Shown here piece after piece: positions 26,612 through 35,460 of a stretch of 64,000 nucleotides of DNA (its first letter is position 1; every line of letters begins with the position of its first letter). Location of the stretch: the NCBI GenBank assembly GCA_016793095.1, contig JAEUJQ010000041.1, positions 1-64,000 of the forward strand, written 5' to 3'. The translations under genes were made by a program, and so were the position numbers. Under the pieces are notes generated by a model that saw only the letters and a list, made by a program, of their open reading frames with translations, was not told the DNA's origin and did no database searches. Source of the DNA: Myxococcaceae bacterium. Its GTDB lineage: Bacteria; Myxococcota; Myxococcia; Myxococcales; Myxococcaceae.

Positions 26612-29208
26612 TGGACTCCAGGCTCAGGCTGGCGTGTCTCGTGATGATGACGGCGGGCAGCTGCTTCCCGGTGATTCCCGAGGGCGGCCGTTGCACCACG
26701 AAAGAAGACTGTCCGCGCGACATGACGTGCGAGGCAGGCGTCTGTCGGCGCGGGGGCGCATCCGGAGGCGGCGCGACGGGTGGCGGCGCGACGGGTGGTG
26801 GGATGACGGGTGGTGGGATGACGGGTGGAGGCGCGACGGGTGGTGGCGCGACGGGTGGCGGCGCGACGGGTGGTGGCGCGACAGGTGGCGGCGCGACGGG
26901 TGGTGGCGCGACGGGTGGTGGCGCGACGGGTGGTGGCGCGACAGGCGGTGGGTCAGCGGATGGCGGCATCGAGCCCGAGGGTCCTGGCACGACCTGCAGC
27001 GACGGCATCGACAATGACGACGACGGAGACACCGACTGCGCGGATTCGGCGTGCAACGGACAGACGTGTCGCGTCGCTGCGGGCACGTGCGACCTCGCTG
27101 AGGTCTGCACGGCCGGCCAGTGTCCAGTGAATGAGCGGAAGGCGCCGGGCACCACGTGCCGGCCCGCGACGACGGGAGGCTGTGACCTGGCGGAGGAGTG
27201 CGATGGCGCGTCGAATGACTGCCCGGCGGATGCCTTCAGGGCGATGGGCATCGTGTGTCGGCCGGCCTCGGGCGATTGCGACGTCGGCGAGACGTGCAGT
27301 GGAACCAGCGCAGACTGCCCGGCAGACGCCTTCGCCACGAACACCACCTCGTGCCGAATCCAGTCGGGCGACTGTGACATCGCGGAGCTGTGCACAGGCT
27401 CTTCGCCCGCGTGCCCCGCCGACGCGAGGCAACAGATGGGCACCGTGTGCCGCACCGCGATGGGCCCCTGCGACGTCGCCGAGACCTGCAACGGTGGCGT
27501 CGATTGCCCCGTCAATGGCATCGCCACGGCCGGGACTGAGTGTCGCGCGGTGGCGGGAGACTGTGATGTCGCAGAGCAGTGCGATGGCGTGGCGACGACC
27601 TGCCCCGCTGATGGCTTCCGTGGCGCGGGAACGGAGTGCCGCCCCGTTGGGCCCGGCGGCTGCGACGTCGCCGAGGCCTGCACCGGCCTGTCCGCGTCGT
27701 GCCCGATGGATGGCTTCGCGCCGGCTTCGACGGTGTGTCGCGCCGCCGTCTCCATCTGCGATGTCGAGGAACGCTGCCCGGGGAACGGCGCCGCCTGTCC
27801 TGCCGACGCGTTCGTCCCGGGGTCCATGGGCCTGGTCTGCCGCGCGGCCTCAGGCGCCTGTGATCAGCAGGAGACCTGCCTGGGAGGCGCAACGTGTCCA
27901 GCCGACATGATGAACTGCCCCGGAGGCCAGTACTGCGCTGGCGCGGCAGGGTGCCAACCACGCAAGGCGCTGGGGCAGACCTGCGCAGCGGGTGGAGAAT
28001 GCCTGTCGGGGTTCTGTGCGCCCAACGCGATGGGCCAGGGCGTCTGCTGCAACTCCGCCTGCAACGCGGCCTGCGAGGTCTGTTCCGCGGCAGGCGCCTG
28101 CACGTTCCGCTCGACGATGGAGCGCTGCCGCGCCTCGGCGGGTGCGTGCGATCCGGCTGAATTCTGCAGCGGGACGAGCGCCACCTGCCCGCCCGACGCG
28201 CTCTCGCCCAACACGCTCGAGTGTCGCGCGAGCGCCGGCGTCTGCGACCCAGCCGAGAACTGCACGGGCAGCAGCGCTGCGTGTCCAGCGAACGTCCTGG
28301 CAGGCACGTCCACGGTGTGTCGGATGAGCGCAGGCGTCTGTGACGTGGCTGAGGCATGCAGCGGGACCTCGGCCAACTGCCCGACGAACTCGTTTGCTCC
28401 GAACACGACCGTCTGCCGGACCTCGGCCGGCGTCTGCGATGTCGCCGAGAACTGCACCGGCTCGGCGGCGACCTGTCCGACCGACCTCTTCCAACCGGCG
28501 ATGACGCCGTGCGGCTCTCCCAACTGCACCAACGGCGTGCTGATTCCGGGCCCGCGGTGCGTGGGTGGCTCCAACACCTGCCAGATGTTCAGCGCGGTGA
28601 GCTGCAATGGCTTCCAGTGCAACACCACCTCGACCGCGTGCCTCACCTCGTGCGCCAGCGACACGAACTGTCTGGCGACGCACTACTGCAACGGCACGTT
28701 GTGCACTCCCAAGCTCGCCGATGGGCAGACCTGCACGTCGTCGAACCAGTGCGTCAGCGCGAATGGCTGCCTCACCGGCTACCTCGACGCAGACAACGAC
28801 GGCTACGGCGCTGGCGCGGCGACGAGGTTCTGCGGGGTGCTGCCGACCTCGCCCGCCCGCTACGTCGCCCAGCCAGGTGATTGCTGCGACAGCAGCAGCA
28901 CCATCAGGCCCAACCAGACTTCCTTCTTCAGCAGCCCCATCAGCGGGGCATGCTCGGCGCTTGGCTTCAACTACGACTGCTCGGCGGGCATCGAGCACGA
29001 GTACGACATCAATGGCTGTCAGGCGTCATGTACCATCGGAAGTTGTACCGGCACGGGCTGGACGGCGGGGTTCCCGGGTTGCGGCGCCTCAGGCACGCTT
29101 CGAACCTGTGGGCGCAGCCTGCTCCAGACTCCTTGCGTCTTCCCCACCCGGCCGTACAACGCCTGCACCAGCGTGACGACCAGCACCGTGGTGGACCGCT
29201 GCCATTGA
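26611..29208 (+). CDS. lipoprotein with 13 disintegrin-like repeats
   Basis: An 865-residue exported, probably lipid-anchored protein. After the signal (CLVMMTAGSC) come about 60 residues of GGGAT linker (DNA about 26761-26950). Then follow 13 repeats of about 27 residues with the pattern CR-x(4-6)-CD-x-x-E-x-C-x-G-x-x-x-x-CP-x-D. This closely follows the disintegrin loop of animal ADAM proteins (CR...CD..E.C.G.S..CP.D). Nine repeats precede, and four follow, a different Cys-rich stretch (about residues 440-510). The C-terminal 200 residues form another Cys-rich domain. Translational coupling (TGATG) with the TPR-PEGA gene suggests a joint role at the surface. No RGD motif was noticed. Confidence 0.85.
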   Translation: MDSRLRLACLVMMTAGSCFPVIPEGGRCTTKEDCPRDMTCEAGVCRRGGASGGGATGGGATGGGMTGGGMTGGGATGGGATGGGATGGGATGGGATGGGATGGGATGGGATGGGSADGGIEPEGPGTTCSDGIDNDDDGDTDCADSACNGQTCRVAAGTCDLAEVCTAGQCPVNERKAPGTTCRPATTGGCDLAEECDGASNDCPADAFRAMGIVCRPASGDCDVGETCSGTSADCPADAFATNTTSCRIQSGDCDIAELCTGSSPACPADARQQMGTVCRTAMGPCDVAETCNGGVDCPVNGIATAGTECRAVAGDCDVAEQCDGVATTCPADGFRGAGTECRPVGPGGCDVAEACTGLSASCPMDGFAPASTVCRAAVSICDVEERCPGNGAACPADAFVPGSMGLVCRAASGACDQQETCLGGATCPADMMNCPGGQYCAGAAGCQPRKALGQTCAAGGECLSGFCAPNAMGQGVCCNSACNAACEVCSAAGACTFRSTMERCRASAGACDPAEFCSGTSATCPPDALSPNTLECRASAGVCDPAENCTGSSAACPANVLAGTSTVCRMSAGVCDVAEACSGTSANCPTNSFAPNTTVCRTSAGVCDVAENCTGSAATCPTDLFQPAMTPCGSPNCTNGVLIPGPRCVGGSNTCQMFSAVSCNGFQCNTTSTACLTSCASDTNCLATHYCNGTLCTPKLADGQTCTSSNQCVSANGCLTGYLDADNDGYGAGAATRFCGVLPTSPARYVAQPGDCCDSSSTIRPNQTSFFSSPISGACSALGFNYDCSAGIEHEYDINGCQASCTIGSCTGTGWTAGFPGCGASGTLRTCGRSLLQTPCVFPTRPYNACTSVTTSTVVDRCH

Positions 29209-29254
29209 GCACGCGGTTGCGCGCACAGCCGTCCCGCGCTGTTACGGTGCGCGG

Positions 29255-30010
29255 GTGACGACGGGGGCGTCGGCGACCGACGCAGAGCTGCGGTGGCTGA
29301 AGCTGGGCGCGGCGAGCATCTGGTTCACCACCGCGCTCGGCGTGCTGCACCCGTTCTACCGCAGCGTCGGGCACGCCTTCCTCGCCCGGCTCGGCCTTCC
29401 GGACTGGCTGATGTGGGCGACGTGCGCCGCCGAGCTCGTGCTGGCCGTGCTGGTGGTGGCCCTGCCGCCGAGGACCTGGCTCTTCGTCGCCCAGGCCGGG
29501 CCGGTCGTCGTCTTCACCGTCATCCTGGCCGCGCTCGAGCCGACGCTGCTCGCGCACCCGTACGGGGTGCTGTCGAAGAACTACCCGTTCCTCGCGCTGG
29601 TGGCGGCGACGTGGCTCCTCGGGCGTGAAGGCTGGACGAGCCGCGTGACGTGGCTCTTGCGGGGCGGCATGGCCCTCATCTGGCTCACCGAGGGCATCGT
29701 GCCCAAGGTGCTCTTCCAGCAGCCGCTGGAGCTCGCCGTCGTCGAGGGGAGCGGCCTCGTCCCGTTCTCTCCGTCGCTCTTCCTCACGTTGCTCGGCGTC
29801 GCCCAGGCCGTCTCGGGAGTGCTGGCGGTGACGTTGCGAGGCTGGCTGCTGCAGGCCGTGCTCGTCGCGCAGGCGGGCGCGCTCGTCGTGTTGCCCCTGC
29901 TGGTGAGCTGGCAGGACCCGACGCTGTGGGTGCACCCGTTCGGTCCGATGACGAAGAACTTCCCCATTCTCTTCGGCACGCTCATGGTGCTCCACCGATG
30001 CCGCCGCTGA
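29255..30010 (+). CDS. DoxX-like membrane protein
   Basis: A 251-residue protein with about seven transmembrane helices in two similar halves. The motifs LGVLHPFYRSVGHAFL and YGVLSKNYPFLALVAATWLL match the second half's LTEGIVPKVLFQQ and FGPMTKNFPILFGTL, as in DoxX-like/SURF4-related proteins. Function is unproven; DoxX relatives are linked to thiol or redox stress. The GTG start is set by the frame after the 29208 stop. It leads a three-gene membrane operon with overlapping ends. Confidence 0.75.
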   Translation: MTTGASATDAELRWLKLGAASIWFTTALGVLHPFYRSVGHAFLARLGLPDWLMWATCAAELVLAVLVVALPPRTWLFVAQAGPVVVFTVILAALEPTLLAHPYGVLSKNYPFLALVAATWLLGREGWTSRVTWLLRGGMALIWLTEGIVPKVLFQQPLELAVVEGSGLVPFSPSLFLTLLGVAQAVSGVLAVTLRGWLLQAVLVAQAGALVVLPLLVSWQDPTLWVHPFGPMTKNFPILFGTLMVLHRCRR

Positions 30011-30474
30011 TCCTCCTCGTCAAGGCGTTGCACGTGCTGTCGGCGACCATCTTCTTCGGCGCGGGGTTGATGAGCGCGTTCTGGAAGTTCCGGGGCGACC
30101 AGAGCGGGGACCTGCGCGTGGTGCACTGGGCGCAGCAGCAGGTGGTGCTCGCAGACTGGATCTTCACCGTGCCGGCGGGCTTCATCTCTCCTGCGACCGG
30201 CGTGTACCTGGTCTTCATCTACGGGCTGCCGTGGACGACGCCGTGGGTGCTCGCCTCCATCGGCGGGTATCTCGCGGCGATGGTGCTGTGGCTGCCGGCC
30301 GCGTGGATTCAGCTCGAGCTGCGCAAGCTGACGAAGCAGGCGCTGACGGAGGGGACGCCGCTGCCACCGCGCTTCCACGCGCTCAACCGGGTCTGGCTGG
30401 CGCTCGGGGTACCGGCGTTCGGCGTATCGGTCTTCATCATCTACGCGATGGTGGCGAAGCCGGCGCTCTGGTGA
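29998..30474 (+). CDS. DUF2269-like membrane protein
   Basis: A 158-residue integral membrane protein with four predicted helices. It begins PPLILLVKALHVLSATIFFG and has GFISPATGVYLV and a C-terminal FIIYAMVAKPALW, similar to DUF2269 predicted membrane proteins. The ATG lies inside the end of the DoxX-like gene (13-bp overlap). A haem or redox role has been suggested for relatives; here it is only inference. Confidence 0.75.
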   Translation: MPPLILLVKALHVLSATIFFGAGLMSAFWKFRGDQSGDLRVVHWAQQQVVLADWIFTVPAGFISPATGVYLVFIYGLPWTTPWVLASIGGYLAAMVLWLPAAWIQLELRKLTKQALTEGTPLPPRFHALNRVWLALGVPAFGVSVFIIYAMVAKPALW

Positions 30475-30806
30475 CGCTCGTGAAGGCCCAACCGACCGCA
30501 TGGTGGTGGGTGGGGTGGGCGGTCAGCCTGGCGACGACCACGGCGAGCCTCGCCACCAGCGCGCTGTTCGTCGGCGCCTTCCTGAAGCCGCACAGCTTCG
30601 GAGGTCGTGATGGGCAGGGCGCGGCTGGCCTGGCCGCGCTGCTCCTCCTCGTCGGGGCAGGGGTGGCGTTGATCAGCGCCGTGCTGCTGGTGGTGGCGAC
30701 GAGGCGCGTTCGCCGACGCCGCCAGGCACCCTGGCTCTGGCCCGTGAGCCTCGGTGTGCCAGCGCTGGTGACAGCGCTGGCGTTGGCGCTGGGACTTGCG
30801 GGCTGA
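30471..30806 (+). CDS. small membrane protein
   Basis: A 111-residue protein with three predicted transmembrane helices (WWWVGWAVSLATTTASLATS, GLAALLLLVGAGVALISAVL, LWPVSLGVPALVTALALALG). The GTG start overlaps the previous stop (GTGA), so it is co-translated with the DUF2269-like gene. No family is recognised; it may be a subunit of a membrane complex with its two neighbours. Confidence 0.6.
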   Translation: MTLVKAQPTAWWWVGWAVSLATTTASLATSALFVGAFLKPHSFGGRDGQGAAGLAALLLLVGAGVALISAVLLVVATRRVRRRRQAPWLWPVSLGVPALVTALALALGLAG

Positions 30807-30965
30807 GCAGTGAGCTCCGGCTGTGCACGAGCGTGGCGCCTCCTTGATCGACCGTGCTGCCTGGCTCTGGAGGGTGTCAGGGGTTGGCGAACAGGACCGG
30901 GATCGCCACAGGACGCGTCGCCGCGAGTGTTCGGCTCGAGCGACGCTTCCGCAGGGTGCCACCGC

Positions 30966-31781
30966 TCACTGCAGCGGCAGCACCTTCAACAGCGACAGCA
31001 CTGGCGCCGGAGGCGCGCCGTCCTCTGCTGGCCGGAGGCGCTCGAAGACCCCGATGATGAGCAGGTCCTTGCCGGGCGTGACGAACGGATCGACGGTCGG
31101 GCTGCGCACGTAGACGTCGAGGCCTTCGGCGGTCGTCGTGGCCACGCGACGCTCGGTGTGCTCGCCCCACCGGGGCGTGGTTGACCTGATGAAGACGTCT
31201 TGCGACCCCCGCACCTGCTCGACCACCAGCAGCTCGAAGCCTCTCCGCACCTTCGTCACCTTGTCGATGCGGCCGATGAAAGCGACGTGCTTGTTCTTGT
31301 ACACCTCGGGTTCCGACGCGGACGTCGCGAGCGCGAAGAGCGGAATCCGCTTCTCCTGGAGCTGCGGCAGGTCGGTGGCGAGCTGCCCGCCCCGGTTCGC
31401 GAGGAGCCGCGAGAGGACCCGCCAGTCGTCCTTCGGGTCCCCGAGCTCGCGGGCCCAGTGGGTGAGCGCGAGGGTGAGGTCATGGTACGCGCCGACCTCG
31501 ACGCAGGCGGAGAAGTACGCAAACGAGCGTTGCTCGCGCGCGGCGAGCTCGCAATCGGCTGGTCGGCGGAACTGGCGAGCCCACTGCGCGGGGTCGAGCC
31601 GTGAGGCGCTGGAGGTCGCGAAGACCTCCTCGGGCGCCATGCCAGCCGGCTTCAGCACACCGGCGTCTTCCGGCGGCTCTTCGCCCCGATGCACGACGGT
31701 GGCTCGCGCGGACGGCTCCACGGGTGTCGTCGCACAGCTCAGCACCATGAGAAGACCGGGCACGGCTCGGAGCATCGGCAC
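30966..31781 (-). CDS. lipoprotein, hypothetical
   Basis: A 271-residue lipoprotein (lipobox LLMVLSC, Cys16; a second ATG at 31775 also fits). The middle is helical (FAYFSACVEVGAYHDLTLAL), and the last 120 residues are beta-rich (HVAFIGRIDKVTKVRRGFEL, VDPFVTPGKDLLIIGVFERL), perhaps an OB-like or nucleic-acid-binding fold. No family is named with confidence. The 159-bp gap to 30806 holds nothing I recognise. Confidence 0.7.
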   Translation of the reverse strand: MPMLRAVPGLLMVLSCATTPVEPSARATVVHRGEEPPEDAGVLKPAGMAPEEVFATSSASRLDPAQWARQFRRPADCELAAREQRSFAYFSACVEVGAYHDLTLALTHWARELGDPKDDWRVLSRLLANRGGQLATDLPQLQEKRIPLFALATSASEPEVYKNKHVAFIGRIDKVTKVRRGFELLVVEQVRGSQDVFIRSTTPRWGEHTERRVATTTAEGLDVYVRSPTVDPFVTPGKDLLIIGVFERLRPAEDGAPPAPVLSLLKVLPLQ

Positions 31782-31858
31782 TCCGCGATTGTATCCAACT
31801 GGACCGGTCCGGCCATGACGACGAGGCCGCGCCAGGTGTGCTCTGGTGCCGACCGCTC

Positions 31859-33508
31859 ATGGGCCTGCTCGACCCCACCCCACCCCCGTATGACCCGCTC
31901 GAGTGGGTCGAACAGCCGTTCGAGCCGCGCGCGAAGCAGGTGTGTCAGGCGTGGGCGCTGCAGGGGTACGGCGCGCCGCTGGCCGTCTACGTCGCGTACG
32001 CGCTCAAGATCGCCGCGTACGTCGGCGCCTGGGTCTTCTTCTGCGGCTTCACCCCGGGCCTCGGCGGCCTCTCGTCCATCGGTGAGTGGTGGCTGCACCC
32101 CATCGCGTTCCAGAAGGCCATCGTCTTCAACCTGCTCTTCGAGGTGGTGGGCCTGGGCTGTGGCTCGGGGCCGCTCACCGGCCGGTACTTTCCCCCGGTC
32201 GGCGGCGCCCTTCACTTCCTGCGCCCCGGGACGACGAAGCTGCCGTTCTTCCCGGGAGTGCCGCTCGTGGGCGGAGACCGCCGCACCGTCATGGACGCGC
32301 TGCTCTACGCGGGGTTGCTGGCCTCGCTGGTGCGCGCGCTCGTCGCGCCGACGCCGGGCTTCGAGCACTTCCTGCCCATCGCCCTGCTGGTGCCGGTGCT
32401 GGGCGTGCTCGACAAGACCGTCTTCCTCGCGGCGCGGGCCGAGCACTTCTGGGTCACCGTCGTGTGCTTCACCTTCGCCGCCGAGTGGCTCGCCGGCGCG
32501 AAGGCGGTGCAGCTCGCGCTCTGGTTCTTCGCGGGCGTCTCGAAGCTCAACCACCACTTCCCGACGGTGGTGGCGGTGATGACGAGCAACGGCCCGCTCA
32601 CCCGCGCGCCCTTCCTCCGCAAGCTGATGTACCGCAGCTACCCTGACGACCTTCGTCCCTCGAGGCTCGCGACGGCGATGGGGCACGGGGGCACGGTGCT
32701 CGAGCTCGCGGTGCCCATCGCCTTCCTGCTCACGCCACTCGGAGTGCCTCCGGTCGTGGGCATCGCGCTCATGCTGCTGCTGCACGTCTACATCACCAGC
32801 AACGTGCCGATGGGCGTGCCGCTCGAGTGGAACGTGGTCGTGGTGTACGGGGGCTTCGCGTTGTTCTGGGCGCACCCCGAGGTGTCGCTGCTCTCGCTCG
32901 GGCCCGCGTGGGTGACGGCCTTCGTGGTGACGTTCACGCTCGTGCTGCCGATCCTCGGCAACCTGCGCCCGGACCTCGTCTCGTTCCTGCTCTCGATGCG
33001 CTACTACGCGGGCAACTGGGCCAACTCCGTGTGGCTCATCCGCAAGGACGCGGTGGCGAAGCTCGAGCGGCTGACGAAGTCGAGCGCGTGGATCTACGAC
33101 CAGCTCGGGCACTTCTACGACCGGCGCACGGCGGTCGGCATGGTCGGCAAGGTGATGGCGTTCCGGCTGATGCACCTGCACGGGCGCTGCCTGCCGCGGC
33201 TCGTGCCGAAGCTCGTGACCCGGCTGCAGGACTACGAGTGGCTGGACGGAGAGCTGGTCGCCGGGCTCGCCCTGGGCTGGAACTTCGGCGAGGGCCACCT
33301 GCACCAGGAGCAGCTGCTCGCGTCGCTCCAGCGGCAGTGCGGCTTCGAGGAGGGCGAGGTGCGGTGTGTCTTCCTCGAGTCCCAGCCGCTGCACGTGCAG
33401 GCGATCGCGTGGCGGCTGGCCGACGCCAGGACGGGCGTGCTCGAGCGCGGCAGCACCCGCATCGCCGAGCTGCGCGCCCAGGCCGTCTGGAGCGCCGGGA
33501 GCCAGTGA
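31859..33508 (+). CDS. DUF3556 transmembrane protein
   Basis: A 549-residue membrane protein that starts MGLLDPTPPPYDPLEWVEQP, matching the typical opening of DUF3556 proteins known mainly from mycobacteria and other actinobacteria. About ten hydrophobic segments cover residues 40-390, and a soluble tail of about 150 residues follows (HLHGRCLPRLVPKLVTRLQD...). The ATG at 31859 was chosen for this match over one at 31838. Function is unknown. It stands alone on the plus strand between two minus-strand genes. Confidence 0.85.
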   Translation: MGLLDPTPPPYDPLEWVEQPFEPRAKQVCQAWALQGYGAPLAVYVAYALKIAAYVGAWVFFCGFTPGLGGLSSIGEWWLHPIAFQKAIVFNLLFEVVGLGCGSGPLTGRYFPPVGGALHFLRPGTTKLPFFPGVPLVGGDRRTVMDALLYAGLLASLVRALVAPTPGFEHFLPIALLVPVLGVLDKTVFLAARAEHFWVTVVCFTFAAEWLAGAKAVQLALWFFAGVSKLNHHFPTVVAVMTSNGPLTRAPFLRKLMYRSYPDDLRPSRLATAMGHGGTVLELAVPIAFLLTPLGVPPVVGIALMLLLHVYITSNVPMGVPLEWNVVVVYGGFALFWAHPEVSLLSLGPAWVTAFVVTFTLVLPILGNLRPDLVSFLLSMRYYAGNWANSVWLIRKDAVAKLERLTKSSAWIYDQLGHFYDRRTAVGMVGKVMAFRLMHLHGRCLPRLVPKLVTRLQDYEWLDGELVAGLALGWNFGEGHLHQEQLLASLQRQCGFEEGEVRCVFLESQPLHVQAIAWRLADARTGVLERGSTRIAELRAQAVWSAGSQ

Positions 33509-33538
33509 GCCGCGGACGAGGGACCCGGCAGGATCACC

Positions 33539-34429
33539 TCAGCTGCGCTCGGGCACGCCTGGCTCGAAGCGGGCCTCGAGGCCGCGCTGCTTGAACCAGT
33601 CCACCATCGCGAGCTGGGCGGGCTTCTCGGTGCCGTAGTGGGTGCCGTCGATGACAGACACCCCAGCGGCGCGGGCCCGCGCTCGGAAGGCCTCGTGAAT
33701 CTGCCGGACGTACGGGATGCTGCACGGTGAGAGCGCATTGCCCGTCACGTAGGTCGTGCAGCCGAGAGCGAGCGCAGCCTCGAGCGCTTCGACCGACGCC
33801 CCACCGCCCGCGACGATGGCGACCTTCCCGGCCCGACGCGCGCGCGCCTCGTCGATGGTCTGACCCAGCCCCAGCGCCACCGGCACCTCGGCCCCCACCG
33901 CCTGCTGCAGGCGGTTCATCACGTCGGCGACCGTGCCGTCGCTCGCCCCGATGACCGCCGCACCGCCCGGCAGGCCCTCTGCCATCTTCGAGAAGACCTG
34001 CGGTTCATGCAGCCCGAGCGCGCGGCCGAGCAGCACCGACGGCGACACCTCGGGGTGATGGTCGAGCGGCGCGTGGGCCGTGTACACGCTCACGCCGTCG
34101 GTGCGCATGCGCTCGTAGGTGGCCCTCGCCCAGGGCGCGAACACGTCGCCCGGCGCGTCGTCCACCGGGTGCTCGGCGAAGACGAAGGTGCCCGCCGGCA
34201 CGCGACGCAAGATGGCGTCGCTGGGGAACACGCAGGTCGCGACCCGCGTCACCTCGCTCGCGCCACGAACCATCAACCCGTTGAACGACTTCATCCACTC
34301 GGGCTCGACGTAGTCTTTCCAGTACGGCCCCTCGTAGACGACGTCGAACAGCGCCATCCACTCGTCGCCGCGCACGTCCCGCACGCGGAAGTACGCGTCG
34401 AGCTCGGAGACCAGTTGGTCGCGCTTCAT
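33539..34429 (-). CDS. Nif3-like dinuclear metal-centre protein
   Basis: A 296-residue protein of the Nif3/YbgI/DUF34 family, hexameric rings with a two-metal centre. Metal-ligand motifs are seen as FVFAEHPVDDAPGD, VYTAHAPLDHHP and the C-terminal HYGTEKPAQLAMVDWF. KVAIVAGGGASVEA and GCTTYVTGNA fit the family core. Often annotated as GTP cyclohydrolase type 2 homologue, but the real activity is unclear. The start at 34429 gives a full-length product. Confidence 0.85.
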   Translation of the reverse strand: MKRDQLVSELDAYFRVRDVRGDEWMALFDVVYEGPYWKDYVEPEWMKSFNGLMVRGASEVTRVATCVFPSDAILRRVPAGTFVFAEHPVDDAPGDVFAPWARATYERMRTDGVSVYTAHAPLDHHPEVSPSVLLGRALGLHEPQVFSKMAEGLPGGAAVIGASDGTVADVMNRLQQAVGAEVPVALGLGQTIDEARARRAGKVAIVAGGGASVEALEAALALGCTTYVTGNALSPCSIPYVRQIHEAFRARARAAGVSVIDGTHYGTEKPAQLAMVDWFKQRGLEARFEPGVPERS

Positions 34430-34448
34430 GACGTTCCCCCAGCTTGAT

Positions 34449-34817
34449 TCAGCGACGCTTCACCGGTTGACCTGCGAACAACACCGCCGTGGGTTGTCCT
34501 CTCGCCCAGGCCGTCACCGCGACGGCCTGCCCGTCTTCGAGCGCCTCGACGAAGGCCGCTTGCCCCGCCTCGATGGCGCGCTTCGGTGGCGCCTTCGAGC
34601 CGAAGTGCGTGTGCAGCTCGTCGGCTCCCAGCACCCAGATGCGCCCCAGCATGCGGTGGTCGGCGAGCGTCTCGACGGTGAGGATGCCGGGGGCTCCGGA
34701 CTTCGTCGCGCGGCGCTTGGCGTCGGCGAGGCTCTCGTCACCGGCAGCCGACTGCTGCGCGTCGTGGAAGGTCTGCTCGATGCTGCCGGTCCATTTCGCC
34801 CAGGTGCTCCAGCCCAT
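34449..34817 (-). CDS. hypothetical protein
   Basis: A 122-residue protein of unknown family. ATG at 34817 (MGWSTWAKWTGSIEQTF) has a GGGAGGT four bases upstream, which decides the start over ATGs at 34844 and 34847. A Ser/Ala-rich segment (DAQQSAAGDESLADAKRR) is followed by a beta-rich C-terminus. It lies 19 bp upstream of the Nif3-like gene on the same strand and may be co-transcribed. Confidence 0.6.
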   Translation of the reverse strand: MGWSTWAKWTGSIEQTFHDAQQSAAGDESLADAKRRATKSGAPGILTVETLADHRMLGRIWVLGADELHTHFGSKAPPKRAIEAGQAAFVEALEDGQAVAVTAWARGQPTAVLFAGQPVKRR

Positions 34818-34877
34818 GCGACCTCCCGTGTGCTTCGTAGCCATCATCGTCGATCGCGGCCACCCGCACAGCACTCG

Positions 34878-35456
34878 TCATCGACCGACCCGCTGAACCC
34901 AGCCTGATGCGGCTGGGAAGGCGAGCACTTCGTCAGGGACCGGCTCGGCGTCGTCGGGCTGCGACCACACGGTGACGTGCAGGGGCACGCCGTCAGCGCG
35001 GGTGTGGTGTTCCTCGTCCTCCAGAGGCGCGGGCTCGTTCGTCGTGGGCTCGATGAAGAGCACGAGCCAACGCTGGGCGCGCGCTCCCGGCCCGGGCAGG
35101 CCCACGTACGAGGTGTAGACGCCGTGCTGGCGCTTCACCCAGGACCGCGCCGGCGAGAGCTCGTCGCCTCGAAACGGCTCGACGCCCGCCTCGGCAAGCG
35201 CCGCCGGCTCCGGCCACCGGCCTGTCTCGACGCGCGCATGCTCGACCTCGAAGGTGGCCTCACGCAGGTGACGGAACGTGCGCTGTTCGAGGAACGGCAG
35301 CTCCCGGAAGCTGCGCTGCCAGCCGGCCAGCTCGACGATGGGCTCCGGTGCGCGCTGCCGCTGCACGACCAGGCCCACCGCCCACACGACGAGCGAGAGG
35401 ACGAGCCACGGCGCCGCGTCACGCCAGGCCGAGGGCCGCCGCAGGGGCACGAGCAC
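34878..35456 (-). CDS. membrane-anchored protein, partner of nickel transporter
   Basis: A 192-residue protein with one N-terminal transmembrane helix (WLVLSLVVWAVGLVV) and a periplasmic domain (EPIVELAGWQRSFRELPFLE). It resembles, at the level of layout, DUF6162 proteins found next to metal transporters; I cannot confirm this. It begins 4 bp after the NiCoT-like gene, so it is almost surely in the same transcript and may assist metal uptake. Confidence 0.6.
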   Translation of the reverse strand: MLVPLRRPSAWRDAAPWLVLSLVVWAVGLVVQRQRAPEPIVELAGWQRSFRELPFLEQRTFRHLREATFEVEHARVETGRWPEPAALAEAGVEPFRGDELSPARSWVKRQHGVYTSYVGLPGPGARAQRWLVLFIEPTTNEPAPLEDEEHHTRADGVPLHVTVWSQPDDAEPVPDEVLAFPAASGWVQRVGR

Positions 35457-35460
35457 GCCG

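Noticed and set aside
26608..26613. TTG start one codon before the disintegrin-like lipoprotein ATG
   Set aside because: The ATG at 26611 overlaps the preceding stop as TGATG, a common coupling, and is the better start.
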